Source: Enterobacter chuandaensis (lineage in GTDB: Bacteria; Pseudomonadota; Gammaproteobacteria; Enterobacterales; Enterobacteriaceae). Taken from it: DNA of 64,000 nt. The DNA lies in NCBI RefSeq assembly GCF_003594915.1, contig NZ_QZCS01000002.1:124001-188000 (forward strand), written 5' to 3'. Within the stretch, counting starts at the first letter, position 1; each line of letters opens with the position of its first letter. The translations under genes were made by a program, and so were the position numbers. The notes below the pieces were generated by a model that was not told where the DNA came from, did not search any database, and saw only the letters and a list, made by a program, of their open reading frames with translations. This document shows positions 17,781 through 30,563 of the stretch, one piece after another.

Positions 17781-20363
17781 ATGCAAGAGCAATACCGCCC
17801 GGAAGAGATAGAATCAAAAGTCCAGCAACACTGGGACGAGAAGCGCACCTTTGAAGTAACCGAAGACGAGAGCAAAGAGAAGTATTACTGCCTGTCGATG
17901 CTTCCCTATCCTTCTGGTCGACTACACATGGGCCACGTGCGTAACTACACCATCGGTGATGTGATTGCCCGTTACCAGCGCATGCTGGGCAAAAACGTTC
18001 TGCAGCCAATCGGCTGGGATGCGTTCGGCCTGCCTGCAGAAGGCGCCGCGGTTAAAAACAATACCGCTCCGGCACCGTGGACGTACGACAACATCGCGTA
18101 CATGAAAAACCAGCTCAAAATGCTGGGCTTCGGCTATGACTGGAGCCGCGAGCTGGCGACCTGCACGCCGGAATACTACCGCTGGGAGCAGAAATTCTTC
18201 ACCGAGCTGTATAAAAAAGGCCTGGTGTATAAGAAAACGTCTGCCGTTAACTGGTGCCCGAATGACCAGACCGTTCTGGCAAACGAGCAGGTTATCGACG
18301 GTTGCTGCTGGCGCTGCGACACCAAAGTTGAGCGTAAAGAGATCCCGCAGTGGTTTATCAAAATCACCGCTTACGCTGACGAGCTGCTGAACGATCTGGA
18401 TACCCTGGATCACTGGCCTGACACCGTTAAGACCATGCAGCGCAACTGGATCGGCCGTTCTGAAGGCGTGGAAATTACCTTTAACGTTGAGCACTACGAC
18501 CAGACCCTGACCGTGTATACCACCCGTCCGGACACCTTCATGGGCGCGACCTATCTGGCCGTGGCCGCAGGTCACCCGCTGGCGCAGAAAGCGGCAGAGA
18601 ACAACCCGGAACTGGCCACTTTCATCGACGAATGCCGCAACACCAAAGTGGCTGAAGCCGACATGGCGACGATGGAGAAAAAAGGCGTTGCAACCGGCTT
18701 CTATGCTAAGCACCCTCTGACGGGCGAAGCGATCCCGGTCTGGGCAGCAAACTTCGTTCTGATGGAGTACGGTACAGGTGCGGTCATGGCCGTTCCGGGT
18801 CACGATCAGCGCGACTACGAGTTTGCCACCAAATACAACCTGCCGATTAAAGCCGTTATTCTGGCCGCCGATGGTTCTGAACCCGACCTGTCCGAGCAAG
18901 CGCTGACTGAAAAGGGCACCCTGTTCAATTCCGGCGAATTCAGCGGTCTGAGCTTCGAAGAGGGCTTCAACGCCATCGCCGATAAGCTGGCCTCACTGGG
19001 CGTGGGCGAGCGTAAAGTTAACTACCGTCTGCGCGACTGGGGTGTGTCCCGTCAGCGCTACTGGGGTGCACCAATTCCAATGGTGACCCTGGAAGACGGC
19101 ACCGTAATGCCAACCCCAGAAGATCAGCTGCCGGTGATCCTGCCGGAAGATGTGGTGATGGACGGCATTACCAGCCCGATCAAAGCCGATCCTGAGTGGG
19201 CGAAAACCACCGTTAACGGCCAGCCTGCGCTGCGTGAAACCGACACCTTCGACACCTTCATGGAGTCGTCCTGGTACTACGCGCGCTACACCTGCCCGCA
19301 GTACAAAGAAGGCATGCTGGATTCCGATGCGGCAAACTACTGGCTGCCGGTAGACATCTACATCGGTGGCATCGAACACGCCATCATGCACCTGCTCTAC
19401 TTCCGCTTCTTCCACAAGCTGATGCGTGATGCGGGTATGGTGAACTCTGACGAACCAGCAAAACAGCTGCTGTGTCAGGGTATGGTGCTGGCAGATGCCT
19501 TCTACTACGTTGGCGCGAACGGCGAACGTAACTGGGTCTCTCCGGTTGATGCAATCGTTGAGCGTGATGAGAAAGGCCGTATCGTTAAGGCGACAGACGC
19601 TGATGGTCATGAACTGGTTTATACCGGCATGAGCAAGATGTCTAAGTCTAAAAACAACGGTATCGACCCGCAGGTGATGGTCGAGCGTTACGGCGCGGAC
19701 ACCGTGCGTCTGTTCATGATGTTTGCTTCTCCGGCTGATATGACCCTTGAGTGGCAGGAATCCGGCGTGGAAGGCGCTAACCGCTTCCTGAAACGCGTCT
19801 GGAAACTGGTGTACGAACACACCGCACAGGGCGATGCCCCGGCACTGAACGCCGCTGCGCTGAGCGAAGATCAGCAGGCGCTCCGTCGTGATGTTCATAA
19901 AACGATTGCGAAAGTGACCGATGATATTGGTCGTCGTCAGACCTTCAATACCGCAATTGCGGCTATTATGGAACTGATGAACAAGCTGGCGAAAGCCCCG
20001 CAGGATGGCGAGCAGGATCGTGCCATCATGCGTGAAGCGCTGCTGGCCGTCGTTCGCATGCTGAACCCGTTCACGCCACACGTCAGCTTCACCCTGTGGC
20101 AGGAGCTGAAAGGCGAAGGCGATATCGACAACGCGCCGTGGCCGGTTGCTGATGAAGCGGCAATGGTGGAAAACACCACGCTGGTTGTGGTACAGGTTAA
20201 CGGCAAAGTGCGCGGTAAAATCACCGTGGCCGTTGATGCAACCGAAGAACAGGTTCGCGAACGCGCAGGCCAGGAACCTCTGGTTGCGAAATATCTTGAG
20301 GGCGTTACCGTACGTAAAGTGATCTACGTACCGGGTAAACTGCTGAATCTGGTCGTTGGCTAA
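17781..20363 (+). CDS. leuS: Leucyl-tRNA synthetase
   Basis: Class I aminoacyl-tRNA synthetase, 860 aa from the ATG at 17781 ([13 protein letters not shown]), identical in length to E. coli. The HIGH signature is [14 protein letters not shown] near residue 40. The CP1 editing domain occupies about residues 225-415. The KMSKS loop is [10 protein letters not shown] near residue 619, followed by the anticodon-binding domain. It heads the leuS-lptE-holA-nadD operon; lptE starts 14 bases later. Confidence 0.98.
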   Translation: MQEQYRPEEIESKVQQHWDEKRTFEVTEDESKEKYYCLSMLPYPSGRLHMGHVRNYTIGDVIARYQRMLGKNVLQPIGWDAFGLPAEGAAVKNNTAPAPWTYDNIAYMKNQLKMLGFGYDWSRELATCTPEYYRWEQKFFTELYKKGLVYKKTSAVNWCPNDQTVLANEQVIDGCCWRCDTKVERKEIPQWFIKITAYADELLNDLDTLDHWPDTVKTMQRNWIGRSEGVEITFNVEHYDQTLTVYTTRPDTFMGATYLAVAAGHPLAQKAAENNPELATFIDECRNTKVAEADMATMEKKGVATGFYAKHPLTGEAIPVWAANFVLMEYGTGAVMAVPGHDQRDYEFATKYNLPIKAVILAADGSEPDLSEQALTEKGTLFNSGEFSGLSFEEGFNAIADKLASLGVGERKVNYRLRDWGVSRQRYWGAPIPMVTLEDGTVMPTPEDQLPVILPEDVVMDGITSPIKADPEWAKTTVNGQPALRETDTFDTFMESSWYYARYTCPQYKEGMLDSDAANYWLPVDIYIGGIEHAIMHLLYFRFFHKLMRDAGMVNSDEPAKQLLCQGMVLADAFYYVGANGERNWVSPVDAIVERDEKGRIVKATDADGHELVYTGMSKMSKSKNNGIDPQVMVERYGADTVRLFMMFASPADMTLEWQESGVEGANRFLKRVWKLVYEHTAQGDAPALNAAALSEDQQALRRDVHKTIAKVTDDIGRRQTFNTAIAAIMELMNKLAKAPQDGEQDRAIMREALLAVVRMLNPFTPHVSFTLWQELKGEGDIDNAPWPVADEAAMVENTTLVVVQVNGKVRGKITVAVDATEEQVRERAGQEPLVAKYLEGVTVRKVIYVPGKLLNLVVG

Positions 20364-20377
20364 GCGCGGGAGGAAAC

Positions 20378-20947
20378 GTGCGACAACTGGCAACAATACT
20401 CTTATCTCTGGCGGTGCTTGTCACCGCGGGTTGCGGCTGGCACCTGCGCAATACCACGGCAGTGCCACCTGAGATGAAAACGATGATCTTTGATTCCGGA
20501 GATCCAAACGGACCGCTCAGCCGGGCAATCCGCAATCAGCTGCGTCTGAATGGCGTTGAGCTTATTGAAAAAGGTACGCTGCGCCAGGATGTACCGTCTC
20601 TGCGCGTACTGGGAATGACGCTGGGACAGGATACGGCGTCCATCTTCCAGGACGGCCGCACGGCTGAATATCAGATGGTGCTGTCGGTCAACGCGGCTGT
20701 ACTGATCCCGGGTAAAGACATCTACCCGATCAGCGCAAAAGTGTATCGTTCGTTCTTTGATAACCCGCAAACGGCGCTGGCAAAAGATGCCGAACAGCAG
20801 ATTATCATCAATGAAATGTACGACAAGGCGGCGGAACAGCTGATCCGCAAACTGCCAGGTATTGCAGCGTCGACAAGAGAAGGTTCTGACATTGTTGAGA
20901 AACCGGACACCGGCACGATTCCTGCTGCCACCTCTCTGGGTAAATGA
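20378..20947 (+). CDS. lptE: LPS-assembly lipoprotein LptE
   Basis: Outer-membrane lipoprotein that plugs the LptD barrel and helps insert lipopolysaccharide. 189 aa from a GTG start preceded by GGGAGGAAAC. A lipoprotein signal peptide ends LVTAGC, so Cys19 is the lipidated residue. The body ([11 protein letters not shown] onward) matches E. coli RlpB/LptE, with a divergent Thr/Ser-rich tail. Its TGA overlaps the holA start. Confidence 0.95.
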   Translation: MRQLATILLSLAVLVTAGCGWHLRNTTAVPPEMKTMIFDSGDPNGPLSRAIRNQLRLNGVELIEKGTLRQDVPSLRVLGMTLGQDTASIFQDGRTAEYQMVLSVNAAVLIPGKDIYPISAKVYRSFFDNPQTALAKDAEQQIIINEMYDKAAEQLIRKLPGIAASTREGSDIVEKPDTGTIPAATSLGK

Positions 20948-21978
20948 TGATCAGGCTGTATCCTGAACAACTCCGCGCGCAGCTCAATGAAGGGCTGCGC
21001 GCGGCGTATCTGCTACTCGGAAACGATCCGTTATTGCTTCAGGAAAGCCTGGATGCCGTGCGGCATGCCGCCGCCGCGCAGGGCTTTGATGAACACCATA
21101 CCGTCCAGCTGGATAATAATACCGACTGGAATACCCTCTTCTCACTCTGTCAGGCGATGAGCCTTTTTGCGTCGCGCCAGACTATTCAGATCCTGCTGCC
21201 GGAGAATGGCCCTAACGCGGCTATCAATGAACAGCTGGCCACGCTCGTCAGCCTGCTTCACAGCGATCTGCTGCTGATTGTGCGCGGCAACAAGCTCACC
21301 AAAGCGCAGGAAAATGCGGCGTGGTTCACCCAACTCGCGACCCACGCAGTGCAGGTCACCTGCCAGACACCTGAACAGGCGCATCTGCCAAAATGGGTGG
21401 CGGCAAGAGCAAAGCAGAACAATCTTCAACTGGATGATGCAGCGAATCAGCTGCTTTGCTACTGCTATGAAGGCAACCTGCTGGCCCTGGCACAGGCGCT
21501 GGACAGGCTCTCCCTGCTCTGGCCGGACGGTAAACTGACGTTACCACGCGTTGAGCAGGCTGTTAACGATGCCGCACACTTCACGCCGTTCCACTGGGTT
21601 GATGCATTGCTGTCGGCGAAAAGTAAACGCGCCCTGCATATTCTGCAACAGCTGCGTCTGGAAGGCAGTGAACCCGTCATTCTGCTGCGTACGCTGCAGC
21701 GTGAACTGCTGCTGCTGATTACGCTCAAACGTCAGTCTGCCCATACGCCGCTGCGCGCTCTTTTTGATAAACACCGGGTGTGGCAAAACCGCCGGGCGAT
21801 GACCACTGAGGCCATCAACCGCCTGAGTCATGAACAGCTGCGTCAGGCTGTGCAGCTTCTGATGCGCGCGGAGCTCACCTTAAAACAAGATTACGGCCAG
21901 TCGGTGTGGGCGGAGCTGGAAAGTCTTTCCCTGCTGCTCTGCCACAAGGCGCTGGCAGACGTTTTTATTGATGGATAG
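20947..21978 (+). CDS. holA: DNA polymerase III subunit delta
   Basis: The clamp-loader wrench subunit that opens the beta clamp. 343 aa starting [13 protein letters not shown], as in E. coli. An ATG three bases earlier (20944) is equally in frame and would add one Met. Domain I is an AAA-like fold ([14 protein letters not shown]), and the C terminus is the helical collar domain. Its start overlaps the lptE stop and its stop abuts nadD, so the operon is tightly packed. Confidence 0.95.
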   Translation: MIRLYPEQLRAQLNEGLRAAYLLLGNDPLLLQESLDAVRHAAAAQGFDEHHTVQLDNNTDWNTLFSLCQAMSLFASRQTIQILLPENGPNAAINEQLATLVSLLHSDLLLIVRGNKLTKAQENAAWFTQLATHAVQVTCQTPEQAHLPKWVAARAKQNNLQLDDAANQLLCYCYEGNLLALAQALDRLSLLWPDGKLTLPRVEQAVNDAAHFTPFHWVDALLSAKSKRALHILQQLRLEGSEPVILLRTLQRELLLLITLKRQSAHTPLRALFDKHRVWQNRRAMTTEAINRLSHEQLRQAVQLLMRAELTLKQDYGQSVWAELESLSLLLCHKALADVFIDG

Positions 21979-21979
21979 T

Positions 21980-22636
21980 ATGCATTCTTTACAGGCCCTG
22001 TATGGCGGCACCTTCGACCCGGTACATTACGGACACCTGAAGCCGGTGGAAATTCTGGCGAATCTGATTGGCCTGCAGCGCGTCACCATCATGCCCAATA
22101 ATGTCCCGCCGCACCGTCCCCAGCCTGAGGCCACCAGCGAGCAGCGAAAAGAGATGCTCGCTCTGGCTATTGCAGATAAACCGCTCTTCAGACTTGATGA
22201 ACGGGAATTGCGTCGCGACACCCCTTCGTGGACATCGCAAACGCTGCAGGAGTGGCGGGCCGAGCAAGGGCCAGACCAGCCGCTGGCCTTTATCATTGGC
22301 CAGGATTCCCTGCTCAACTTTCCTACATGGCATAAGTATGAAACCATTCTGGAGAACAGCCATCTGCTCGTCTGCCGCCGTCCGGGTTATCCGCTGACCA
22401 TGCGCGAAGAGCAGTACCAGCAGTGGCTTGAAGACCATCTCACCGCCAACGTTGAAGATCTTCACAACCAGCCTGCCGGGAAGATTTATCTGGCGGAGAC
22501 GCCGTGGTTTGATATCTCAGCCACCCTCATTCGTGAGCGTTTACAGCAGGGTTTAGCGTGTGACGATCTGCTTCCCGCCCCGGTGCTGGCGTATATTCAT
22601 ACACATGGTTTGTATCAGAAAAGCGCAGATAAATAA
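21980..22636 (+). CDS. nadD: Nicotinate-nucleotide adenylyltransferase
   Basis: Makes nicotinate adenine dinucleotide in NAD synthesis. I choose the ATG at 21980 ([12 protein letters not shown]), which aligns with the E. coli start and gives 218 aa. The ATG at 21971 is an alternative that would overlap holA. Nucleotidyltransferase motifs are [11 protein letters not shown] at residues 8-18 and [10 protein letters not shown] near 185. In E. coli cobC follows in the same operon; here no gene follows for 268 bases. Confidence 0.94.
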   Translation: MHSLQALYGGTFDPVHYGHLKPVEILANLIGLQRVTIMPNNVPPHRPQPEATSEQRKEMLALAIADKPLFRLDERELRRDTPSWTSQTLQEWRAEQGPDQPLAFIIGQDSLLNFPTWHKYETILENSHLLVCRRPGYPLTMREEQYQQWLEDHLTANVEDLHNQPAGKIYLAETPWFDISATLIRERLQQGLACDDLLPAPVLAYIHTHGLYQKSADK

Positions 22637-22817
22637 CCGGAAGACATAAAAAGCGGCTTATTGATCATCCTGCCTTGACAGGTTAAGCCATACTGTTATC
22701 CTCCGCTGCCAGACTTTCCCGCCGATCATTGCTTTACAGAAATTGTTTTACAAAAATGGCGATGCAATCTCAGGCGGAGGGTGGGATGATACCCGCCTTC
22801 AAAGGCCCGGCCGGTGA

Positions 22818-23222
<405 letters not shown>

Positions 23223-23225
23223 TGC

Positions 23226-23693
23226 GTGAAGTTGCAGCTGGTCGCCGTCGGCACCAAAATGCCGGACTGGGTACAAACCGGTTTTACTGAGTATCTGCGT
23301 CGTTTTCCTAAAGATATGCCGTTCGAACTGGTGGAAATTCCCGCCGGGAAGCGCGGCAAGAACGCGGATATCAAACGTATTCTCGATAAAGAGGGCGAAC
23401 TGATGCTGGCTGCCGCAGGCAAGAACCGCATCGTCACCCTCGATATTCCAGGTAAACCCTGGGATACGCCGCAGCTGGCGCACGAACTGGAGCGCTGGAA
23501 GCAGGATGGCCGTGACGTCAGTCTGTTGATTGGCGGACCAGAGGGGTTATCCCCCGCCTGCAAAGCGGCAGCAGAACAAAGTTGGTCACTCTCTGCGCTG
23601 ACGCTGCCCCACCCGCTCGTGCGGGTCCTGGTAGCAGAAAGTTTGTATCGCGCGTGGAGCATTACTACCAACCACCCTTATCACCGCGAGTAA
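23226..23693 (+). CDS. rlmH: 23S rRNA pseudouridine-1915 N3-methyltransferase RlmH
   Basis: SPOUT-class methyltransferase that acts on the 70S ribosome at pseudouridine 1915. 155 aa from a GTG at 23226, as in E. coli. The knot region has [10 protein letters not shown] near residue 103 and the C-terminal [16 protein letters not shown]. Its neighbour RsfS also acts on the ribosome. mrdA follows after 28 bases. Confidence 0.96.
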   Translation: MKLQLVAVGTKMPDWVQTGFTEYLRRFPKDMPFELVEIPAGKRGKNADIKRILDKEGELMLAAAGKNRIVTLDIPGKPWDTPQLAHELERWKQDGRDVSLLIGGPEGLSPACKAAAEQSWSLSALTLPHPLVRVLVAESLYRAWSITTNHPYHRE

Positions 23694-23721
23694 TGACTGA
23701 CCAGGGTAGATTAAGCAGCGG

Positions 23722-25623
23722 ATGAAACTACAGAATTCTTTTCGCGACTATACGGCTGAGTCCGCGCTGTTTGTGCGCCGGGCGCTGGTCGCCTTTACGG
23801 GGATTTTGCTGCTTACCGGCGTGCTGATCGCCAACCTTTATAATCTGCAAATTGTCCGCTTTACCGATTACCAGACGCGTTCAAACGAAAACCGCATTAA
23901 GCTGGTGCCTATCGCGCCCAGCCGCGGCATTATCTACGACCGTAACGGCACCCCGTTGGCGTTAAACCGCACCATCTATCAAGTCGAGATGATGCCGGAA
24001 AAAGTCGATAACGTGCAGAATACGCTGGAGGCGCTGAGAAGCGTTGTCGATCTTAACGATGACGATATCGCGGCCTTCAAGAAAGAGCGCGCCCGCTCTC
24101 ACCGTTTCACCTCCATTCCGGTGAAAACCAACCTGACGGAAGTCCAGGTCGCCCGTTTTGCGGTGAACCAGTACCGCTTCCCCGGCGTGGAAGTGAAGGG
24201 GTACAAACGTCGCTACTATCCTTACGGCTCCGCGCTGACGCATGTGATTGGCTACGTTTCCAAAATTAACGATAAAGACGTCGAGCGCCTCGATAAAGAC
24301 GGCAAGCTGGCGAACTACGCCGCAACGCACGATATCGGCAAGCTGGGGATTGAACGCTACTACGAAGATGTCCTGCACGGGCAAACCGGCTATGAAGAAG
24401 TCGAGGTTAATAACCGTGGCCGCGTCATCCGCCAGCTTAAAGAAGTGCCGCCTCAGGCGGGGCACGACGTCTATCTGACGCTCGATCTCAAACTGCAGCA
24501 GTATATTGAAACCCTGCTGGCAGGCAGCCGTGCCGCCGTGGTGGTCACCGATCCGCGCACCGGCGGCATCCTGGCCATGGTTTCCATGCCAAGCTATGAC
24601 CCGAACCTCTTTGTTGACGGTATCTCAAGCAAAGACTACTCCGGCCTGCTCAATGATCCTAACACCCCGCTGGTGAACCGCGCCACGCAAGGCGTTTACC
24701 CTCCGGCATCAACGGTTAAACCGTACGTGGCGGTCTCAGCGCTGAGCGCGGGCGTCATCAACCGCAATACCAGCCTGTTTGACCCGGGCTGGTGGCAGCT
24801 GCCCGGCTCTGAAAAACGCTATCGCGACTGGAAAAAATGGGGCCACGGCCATCTGAACGTCACGAAATCTCTGGAAGAGTCTGCGGACACCTTCTTCTAT
24901 CAGGTGGCGTATGACATGGGCATTGATCGCCTGTCTGAATGGATGAGCAAATTCGGCTACGGACACTACACCGGTGTGGATCTGGCTGAAGAACGTTCAG
25001 GCAACATGCCAACCCGTGAGTGGAAGCTGAAGCGCTTTAAAAAGCCGTGGTATCAGGGCGACACCATTCCGGTGGGTATCGGCCAGGGTTACTGGACGGC
25101 CACCCCGCTTCAGATGAACAAAGCGATGATGATCCTCATTAACGACGGCGTGGTTAAAGTTCCGCATCTGCTGCAAAGCACCGTTGAAGACGGCAAAAAA
25201 GTGCCATGGATCCAGCCCCATGAAGCGCCAGTGGGCGACATTCATTCCGGCTTCTGGGAAATAGCGAAAGACGGTATGTACGGCGTGGCAAACCGTCCGA
25301 ATGGTACCGCGCACAAATATTTCGCCGGTACGCCATATAAAGTGGCCGCGAAATCCGGTACGGCGCAGGTCTTTGGTCTGAAAGCCAATGAAACCTATAA
25401 CGCACACCGCATTGCCGAACGTCTGCGTGACCATAAACTGATGACGGCATTTGCCCCTTATGATAACCCGCAGGTGGCGGTGGCGATGATTCTGGAGAAC
25501 GGCGGCGCTGGTCCGGCGGTAGGGACCATCATGCGCCAGATCCTCGACCACATTATGCTGGGTGATAACAACACCGAACTGCCGGCTGAAAACCCGGCCG
25601 CCGCTGCGGCGGAGGACCAATAA
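23722..25623 (+). CDS. mrdA: Penicillin-binding protein 2 (peptidoglycan transpeptidase)
   Basis: Transpeptidase of the elongasome that keeps the rod shape, paired with the RodA glycosyltransferase encoded next. 633 aa, as in E. coli. One N-terminal membrane helix (about residues 20-42) anchors a periplasmic protein. The active-site serine is in PPASTVKPY (Ser330), with SAD in [10 protein letters not shown] and KSGTAQV as the third motif. mrdB begins two bases after the stop. Confidence 0.97.
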   Translation: MKLQNSFRDYTAESALFVRRALVAFTGILLLTGVLIANLYNLQIVRFTDYQTRSNENRIKLVPIAPSRGIIYDRNGTPLALNRTIYQVEMMPEKVDNVQNTLEALRSVVDLNDDDIAAFKKERARSHRFTSIPVKTNLTEVQVARFAVNQYRFPGVEVKGYKRRYYPYGSALTHVIGYVSKINDKDVERLDKDGKLANYAATHDIGKLGIERYYEDVLHGQTGYEEVEVNNRGRVIRQLKEVPPQAGHDVYLTLDLKLQQYIETLLAGSRAAVVVTDPRTGGILAMVSMPSYDPNLFVDGISSKDYSGLLNDPNTPLVNRATQGVYPPASTVKPYVAVSALSAGVINRNTSLFDPGWWQLPGSEKRYRDWKKWGHGHLNVTKSLEESADTFFYQVAYDMGIDRLSEWMSKFGYGHYTGVDLAEERSGNMPTREWKLKRFKKPWYQGDTIPVGIGQGYWTATPLQMNKAMMILINDGVVKVPHLLQSTVEDGKKVPWIQPHEAPVGDIHSGFWEIAKDGMYGVANRPNGTAHKYFAGTPYKVAAKSGTAQVFGLKANETYNAHRIAERLRDHKLMTAFAPYDNPQVAVAMILENGGAGPAVGTIMRQILDHIMLGDNNTELPAENPAAAAAEDQ

Positions 25624-25625
25624 TC

Positions 25626-26738
25626 ATGACCGATAATCCAAATAAAAAATCGCTGTGGGATAAAATCCACATCGATCCAGCCATGCTGCTGATCCTGTTG
25701 GCTCTGCTGGTTTACAGCGCCCTGGTTATCTGGAGCGCCAGCGGCCAGGACATCGGCATGATGGAGCGCAAGATCGGCCAGATCGCGATGGGGCTGGTTA
25801 TTATGGTGGTAATGGCGCAGATCCCGCCGCGTGTCTATGAAGGCTGGGCGCCCTATCTCTACATCTTTTGCATTATTTTGCTGGTGGCGGTTGATGCGTT
25901 CGGTGCGATCTCAAAAGGGGCGCAGCGTTGGCTGGATCTGGGCGTTGTTCGTTTCCAGCCCTCGGAGATTGCCAAAATCGCGGTCCCGTTGATGGTGGCG
26001 CGCTTTATCAACCGCGATGTCTGTCCGCCGTCGCTGAAAAATACCGCCATTGCCCTGGTGCTGATATTCCTGCCGACGCTGCTGGTTGCGGCGCAGCCTG
26101 ACCTCGGCACCTCGATCCTTATCGCCCTCTCCGGCCTGTTTGTCCTGTTCCTTTCAGGCTTAAGCTGGCGTCTGATTGGTATCGCGGTGGTGCTGGTTGC
26201 GGCGTTTATCCCTATCCTCTGGTTCTTCCTGATGCATGATTATCAGCGTCAGCGCGTTATGATGCTGCTCGATCCGGAAACCGATCCACTCGGTGCGGGC
26301 TATCATATTATTCAGTCCAAGATTGCGATTGGCTCCGGCGGTCTGCGCGGTAAAGGCTGGCTGCACGGTACGCAGTCGCAGCTGGAGTTTTTACCGGAGC
26401 GTCACACCGACTTTATCTTTGCAGTACTGGCAGAGGAGCTGGGGCTGGTCGGCATCCTGATCCTGCTGGCTCTTTACGTGCTGCTGATCATGCGAGGTTT
26501 GTGGATTGCCGCCCGCGCGCAAACAACCTTTGGCCGCGTCATGGCGGGTGGATTGATGTTGATTTTATTCGTTTATGTCTTCGTAAATATTGGTATGGTG
26601 AGTGGTATTCTGCCGGTGGTAGGCGTACCGCTGCCGCTGGTGAGTTACGGAGGCTCGGCACTGATCGTGTTGATGGCCGGGTTTGGTATCGTGATGTCGA
26701 TCCACACCCACAGAAAAATGTTGTCAAAAAGCGTATAA
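25626..26738 (+). CDS. mrdB: RodA, SEDS-family peptidoglycan glycosyltransferase
   Basis: Inner-membrane glycosyltransferase of the elongasome. 370 aa, as in E. coli, with about ten membrane helices. SEDS landmarks include the [14 protein letters not shown] loop, [19 protein letters not shown] with the essential Glu/Asp region, and the VSYGGSA motif near the C terminus. It lies two bases after mrdA and 16 bases before rlpA. Confidence 0.97.
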   Translation: MTDNPNKKSLWDKIHIDPAMLLILLALLVYSALVIWSASGQDIGMMERKIGQIAMGLVIMVVMAQIPPRVYEGWAPYLYIFCIILLVAVDAFGAISKGAQRWLDLGVVRFQPSEIAKIAVPLMVARFINRDVCPPSLKNTAIALVLIFLPTLLVAAQPDLGTSILIALSGLFVLFLSGLSWRLIGIAVVLVAAFIPILWFFLMHDYQRQRVMMLLDPETDPLGAGYHIIQSKIAIGSGGLRGKGWLHGTQSQLEFLPERHTDFIFAVLAEELGLVGILILLALYVLLIMRGLWIAARAQTTFGRVMAGGLMLILFVYVFVNIGMVSGILPVVGVPLPLVSYGGSALIVLMAGFGIVMSIHTHRKMLSKSV

Positions 26739-26754
26739 AAATAAGGGGATCGGA

Positions 26755-27849
26755 ATGCGTAAGCAGTGGCTGGGGATCTGCATTGCGGCAAGTTTACTTG
26801 CGGCCTGCACAAGTGATGATGGTCAGCAACAGGCAACCGTCGCGCCACCGCAGCCTGCGGTGTGTAATGGCCCGATCGTTGAAATCAGCGGCGCCGATCC
26901 CGTTTACGAACCGCTGAATGCCAGCGCGAATCAGGATTACGAACGCGACGGCAAAAGCTACAAAATCGTACAGGATCCTTCCCGCTTCAGCCAGGCTGGC
27001 TTTGCCGCCATTTATGATGCTGAGCCGGGCAGTAACCTGACGGCATCGGGTGAAACATTTGACCCAATGCAGCTGACCGCAGCACACCCGACGCTGCCGA
27101 TCCCAAGCTACGCCCGTATTACCAACCTGGCGAACGGCCGTATGATCGTCGTGCGTATTAACGACCGTGGCCCATACGGTAATGACCGGGTGATTTCCCT
27201 GTCCCGCGCATCTGCCGATCGCCTGAACACCTCGAACAACACCAAAGTCCGCATTGACCCGATTATCGTGGCGCAGGATGGTTCGCTCTCCGGGCCAGGA
27301 ACCGCGTGTACCACGGTGGCGAAACAGACTTACGCTCTTCCCGATCGCCCAAATCTGGACGGCGGCATGGGAAGCGTCTCTTCTCCGGCTGAGCCTTCTC
27401 AGCCCGCGGGCGAAATTCGCCCAATCAGCAATGACACGCTGCAAAGCGATGATTCCACTGGCGCACCGGTAAAGAGTAGCGGCTTTCTTGGCGCACCGAC
27501 GACCTTAGCCTCGGGCGTGCTGGAAGGCAACGAACCGGCACCTGCGCCGGTTACCGCCCCCACTGCACAGCCTGCGACTGTAACGGCTCCGGTCGCGACC
27601 CAGAGCGCGCCCGCAGCAGCCAGCGGCGGCTTTGTCGTTCAGGTGGGTGCCGTCAGCGATCAGGCCCGTGCCCAGCAGTACCAGCAACGTCTGAGCCAGC
27701 AGTTTGGCGTACCCGGGCGCGTTGAGCAGAACGGTGCCGTCTGGCGTATTCAGATGGGGCCGTTTGCCAGCAAATCGCAGGCAGCATCCCTGCAGCAGCG
27801 TTTGCAGAGCGAGGCGCAGCTGCAGTCCTTTATCGCTGTTGCGAAGTAA
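26755..27849 (+). CDS. rlpA: Septal-ring lipoprotein RlpA
   Basis: Outer-membrane lipoprotein with a double-psi barrel (lytic transglycosylase-like) domain. 364 aa. The signal peptide ends LLAAC, so Cys18 is lipidated. The barrel occupies about residues 75-170 (GFAAIYDAEPGSNLTASGE, then RMIVVRINDRGPYG). A Pro/Ala-rich linker follows. A SPOR peptidoglycan-binding domain (about 285-364) recruits it to denuded glycan at the septum. It closes the mrd group. Confidence 0.95.
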   Translation: MRKQWLGICIAASLLAACTSDDGQQQATVAPPQPAVCNGPIVEISGADPVYEPLNASANQDYERDGKSYKIVQDPSRFSQAGFAAIYDAEPGSNLTASGETFDPMQLTAAHPTLPIPSYARITNLANGRMIVVRINDRGPYGNDRVISLSRASADRLNTSNNTKVRIDPIIVAQDGSLSGPGTACTTVAKQTYALPDRPNLDGGMGSVSSPAEPSQPAGEIRPISNDTLQSDDSTGAPVKSSGFLGAPTTLASGVLEGNEPAPAPVTAPTAQPATVTAPVATQSAPAAASGGFVVQVGAVSDQARAQQYQQRLSQQFGVPGRVEQNGAVWRIQMGPFASKSQAASLQQRLQSEAQLQSFIAVAK

Positions 27850-27987
27850 TTAATCGGCGGTATCCGAAATGTCAATTTGTGTAAAACACATTCACAAACT
27901 CATGCTTAAAGTCGGATGCCTGCCTGAATAGCATTTGCTATAGTAGGGCACTTTTTTAATTCCATCACGGATGTCGTAGTTCTGACC

Positions 27988-29199
27988 ATGAAGACCACTT
28001 TTTCTGCTCGTTTTGTGCAGCGCATGGCGCTGACCACGGCCCTTTGCGCGACTGCACTCTCTGCAGCTCATGCTGATGACCTGAATATCAAGACCATGAT
28101 CCCTGGCGTTCCGCAAATCGATGCGGAATCTTACATCCTGATCGATTACAACTCTGGCAAAGTGCTGGCAGAACAGAATGCCGATGCCCGCCGTGACCCG
28201 GCCAGTCTGACCAAAATGATGACCAGCTACGTTATCGGCCAGGCCATGAAAGCCGGCAAGTTTAAGGAAACGGATCTGGTCACCATCGGTAACGATGCGT
28301 GGGCAACCGGGAACCCTGTCTTCAAAGGTTCCTCCCTGATGTTCCTGAAACCAGGAATGCAGGTTCCGGTTTCTCAGTTAATCCGTGGTATCAACCTGCA
28401 GTCCGGTAACGATGCCTGCGTCGCCATGGCTGATTTCGCCGCCGGTAGTCAGGATGCCTTCGTTGGCCTGATGAACAGCTACGTGACTGCGCTGGGTCTG
28501 AAGAACAGCCATTTCCAGACCGTACACGGTCTCGATGCAGACGGTCAGTACAGCTCCGCGCGCGATATGGCGCTGATTGGCCAGGCGCTGATCCGCGACG
28601 TTCCTAACGAATACTCCATCTATAAAGAGAAAGAGTTCACCTTCAACGGCATTCGTCAGACCAACCGTAACGGCCTGCTGTGGGATAACAGCCTGAACGT
28701 TGACGGCATCAAAACAGGTCATACCGATAAAGCCGGTTACAACCTGGTAGCCTCTGCGACGGAAGGCCAGATGCGTCTGATTTCTGCCGTGATGGGCGGT
28801 CGCACCTTTAAGGGCCGTGAAACCGAAAGCAAGAAGCTGCTGACCTGGGGCTTCCGCTTCTTCGAAACCGTGAACCCGCTGAAAGCAGGGAAAGAGTTTG
28901 CTTCTGAACCCGTCTGGTTCGGCGATAACGACCGTGCTTCCCTGGGCGTGGATAAAGATCTGTATCTGACCATTCCGCGCGGCCGCATGAAAGATCTGAA
29001 AGCGAGCTACGTGCTTAACACAACTGAGCTGCACGCCCCACTGCAGAAAAACCAGGTAGTGGGCACCATCAACTTCCAGCTGGACGGCAAAACAATCGAT
29101 CAGCGCCCGCTCGTGGTGCTGGAAGAAATTCCTGAAGGCAATTTCTTCGGCAAAATCATTGATTACATTAAACTGATGTTCCATCACTGGTTTGGCTAA
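27988..29199 (+). CDS. dacA: D-alanyl-D-alanine carboxypeptidase DacA (PBP5)
   Basis: Trims the terminal D-Ala from peptidoglycan stem peptides. 403 aa, as in E. coli. Signal peptide of 29 residues ending SAAHA. The active-site motif is SLTK (Ser73 in the precursor, Ser44 mature), followed by SGN near 139 and KTG near 242. The C-terminal amphipathic helix ([14 protein letters not shown]) attaches it to the inner membrane. It has its own promoter region in the 138 bases after rlpA. Confidence 0.97.
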   Translation: MKTTFSARFVQRMALTTALCATALSAAHADDLNIKTMIPGVPQIDAESYILIDYNSGKVLAEQNADARRDPASLTKMMTSYVIGQAMKAGKFKETDLVTIGNDAWATGNPVFKGSSLMFLKPGMQVPVSQLIRGINLQSGNDACVAMADFAAGSQDAFVGLMNSYVTALGLKNSHFQTVHGLDADGQYSSARDMALIGQALIRDVPNEYSIYKEKEFTFNGIRQTNRNGLLWDNSLNVDGIKTGHTDKAGYNLVASATEGQMRLISAVMGGRTFKGRETESKKLLTWGFRFFETVNPLKAGKEFASEPVWFGDNDRASLGVDKDLYLTIPRGRMKDLKASYVLNTTELHAPLQKNQVVGTINFQLDGKTIDQRPLVVLEEIPEGNFFGKIIDYIKLMFHHWFG

Positions 29200-29250
29200 A
29201 AATCGAACACTTGAAAGTGTGATTTTGATCCCCATATACTAAGTATCCTG

Positions 29251-29284
29251 ATAACTCCCACCCGACGTGGGAGTTATTCTTTTT
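29251..29284 (+). terminator. Terminator between dacA and ybeD
   Basis: A perfect 11-bp stem ATAACTCCCAC/GTGGGAGTTAT with loop CCGAC, followed by TCTTTTT. Confidence 0.9.
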
Positions 29285-29304
29285 GACGTTACGCCGGAGC
29301 TGAC

Positions 29305-29568
29305 ATGAAAACCAAACTTAACGAACTGCTTGAATTCCCTACCTCATTTACCTACAAAGTAATGGGTCTGGCGAAACCTGAGCTGGTTGATCAGGTGGTT
29401 GAAGTGGTACAGCGCCATGCGCCGGGTGACTACTCTCCGTCAGTAAAACCAAGCAGCAAGGGCAACTACCACTCGGTTTCTATTACCATCACTGCCACAC
29501 ATATCGAGCAGGTTGAAACGCTGTACGAAGAGCTCGGCAATATCGAAATTGTTCGTATGGTGCTGTAG
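29305..29568 (+). CDS. ybeD: YbeD, DUF493 regulatory-fold protein
   Basis: 87-aa soluble protein, as in E. coli, with an ACT-like alpha/beta fold known from the E. coli structure. It starts [21 protein letters not shown]. It sits just upstream of lipB, as in other enterics, and may be linked to lipoate metabolism, but its biochemical role is not established. A ribosome site (CCGGAG) precedes the ATG. A stem-loop at 29578-29601 separates it from lipB. Confidence 0.93.
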   Translation: MKTKLNELLEFPTSFTYKVMGLAKPELVDQVVEVVQRHAPGDYSPSVKPSSKGNYHSVSITITATHIEQVETLYEELGNIEIVRMVL

Positions 29569-29577
29569 TCCCTTTGC

Positions 29578-29601
29578 GGTTACCCGGTTTACCGGGTAAC
29601 C
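29578..29601 (+). terminator. Stem-loop between ybeD and lipB
   Basis: GGTTACCCGG-TTTA-CCGGGTAACC is a perfect 10-bp hairpin nine bases after the ybeD stop. The following CCTCTCCCCC is not a T run, so it may be a weak terminator, a Rho-dependent pause or an mRNA stabiliser. Confidence 0.55.
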
Positions 29602-29663
29602 CCTCTCCCCCGCTGTGATATACTCCCCCGCATCTTTTGTCCCTCGTCTTCGGAGACGCAGTT

Positions 29664-30305
29664 TTGTATCAGGATAAAATTCTGGTCCGTCATCTCGGGC
29701 TGCAACCTTATGAGCCTGTCTCCCAGGCTATGCATGACTTCACCGATTCACGCGATGACACCACCCCTGATGAGATCTGGCTGGTCGAACACCTGCCGGT
29801 GTTTACACAGGGTCAGGCGGGTAAAGCGGAACATTTATTAATGACGGGCGATATCCCGGTGATCCAGAGCGATCGCGGGGGTCAGGTGACTTACCACGGG
29901 CCTGGTCAGCAGGTGATGTATGTCATGCTTAACCTGAAGCGCAGAAAGCTGGGTGTGCGTGAGCTGGTGACGTTACTGGAACAAACCGTCGTCAACACGC
30001 TGGCGGAATATGGTATTGATGCGCATCCGCGTGCCGATGCGCCGGGCGTCTACGTTGGCGAAATGAAGATTTGCTCTCTGGGGCTACGTATTCGTAAAGG
30101 CTGTTCTTTCCACGGTCTGGCATTGAATATTAATATGGATCTTACGCCTTTCCAGCGCATAAACCCCTGCGGCTACGCCGGCATGGAAATGACGCAAATG
30201 CGCCAGTGGGTCGATACCGCTACGCCAGATAATATACGTCCGGTTCTGCTGAAGAACGTGTTAGCGCTACTTAACAATCCCCCGCACGAATATATCCCTG
30301 CTTAA
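29664..30305 (+). CDS. lipB: Octanoyltransferase LipB
   Basis: Moves octanoyl groups from acyl carrier protein to lipoyl domains, the first step of endogenous lipoate assembly; LipA then inserts sulfur. 213 aa from a TTG at 29664, eight bases after GGAG; this start reproduces the E. coli protein ([12 protein letters not shown]). Catalytic landmarks are the [12 protein letters not shown] loop, the conserved Lys in GEMKICSLG and the acyl-accepting Cys in RINPCGYAG. lipA lies 1.4 kb downstream beyond ybeF. Confidence 0.95.
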   Translation: MYQDKILVRHLGLQPYEPVSQAMHDFTDSRDDTTPDEIWLVEHLPVFTQGQAGKAEHLLMTGDIPVIQSDRGGQVTYHGPGQQVMYVMLNLKRRKLGVRELVTLLEQTVVNTLAEYGIDAHPRADAPGVYVGEMKICSLGLRIRKGCSFHGLALNINMDLTPFQRINPCGYAGMEMTQMRQWVDTATPDNIRPVLLKNVLALLNNPPHEYIPA

Positions 30306-30563
30306 TATATCATACAGAATGGCTCGATAATTTGACGGGCCACTGTTTATTTACCGCTTTTACGCTTTACAATAATCCGCAGATTCTATATTTTCGAAGC
30401 GCCCGAATATTGCCGTTACATATTATTTAGCCTCCGGTCAGTACGGCATACACAGGCTAAGTAACTTGAGTGATAATCACACAACTGTTTGTTTTTGATA
30501 AACAAGTGAAACAAAACAAACACTTTACGAATCTCTACAAGCATAATAAATAAATTCAACTAT

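Noticed and set aside
18993-20396. A 467-residue minus-strand frame opposite leuS
   Set aside because: It is a shadow of the leuS codon pattern with no ribosome site or recognisable domain.
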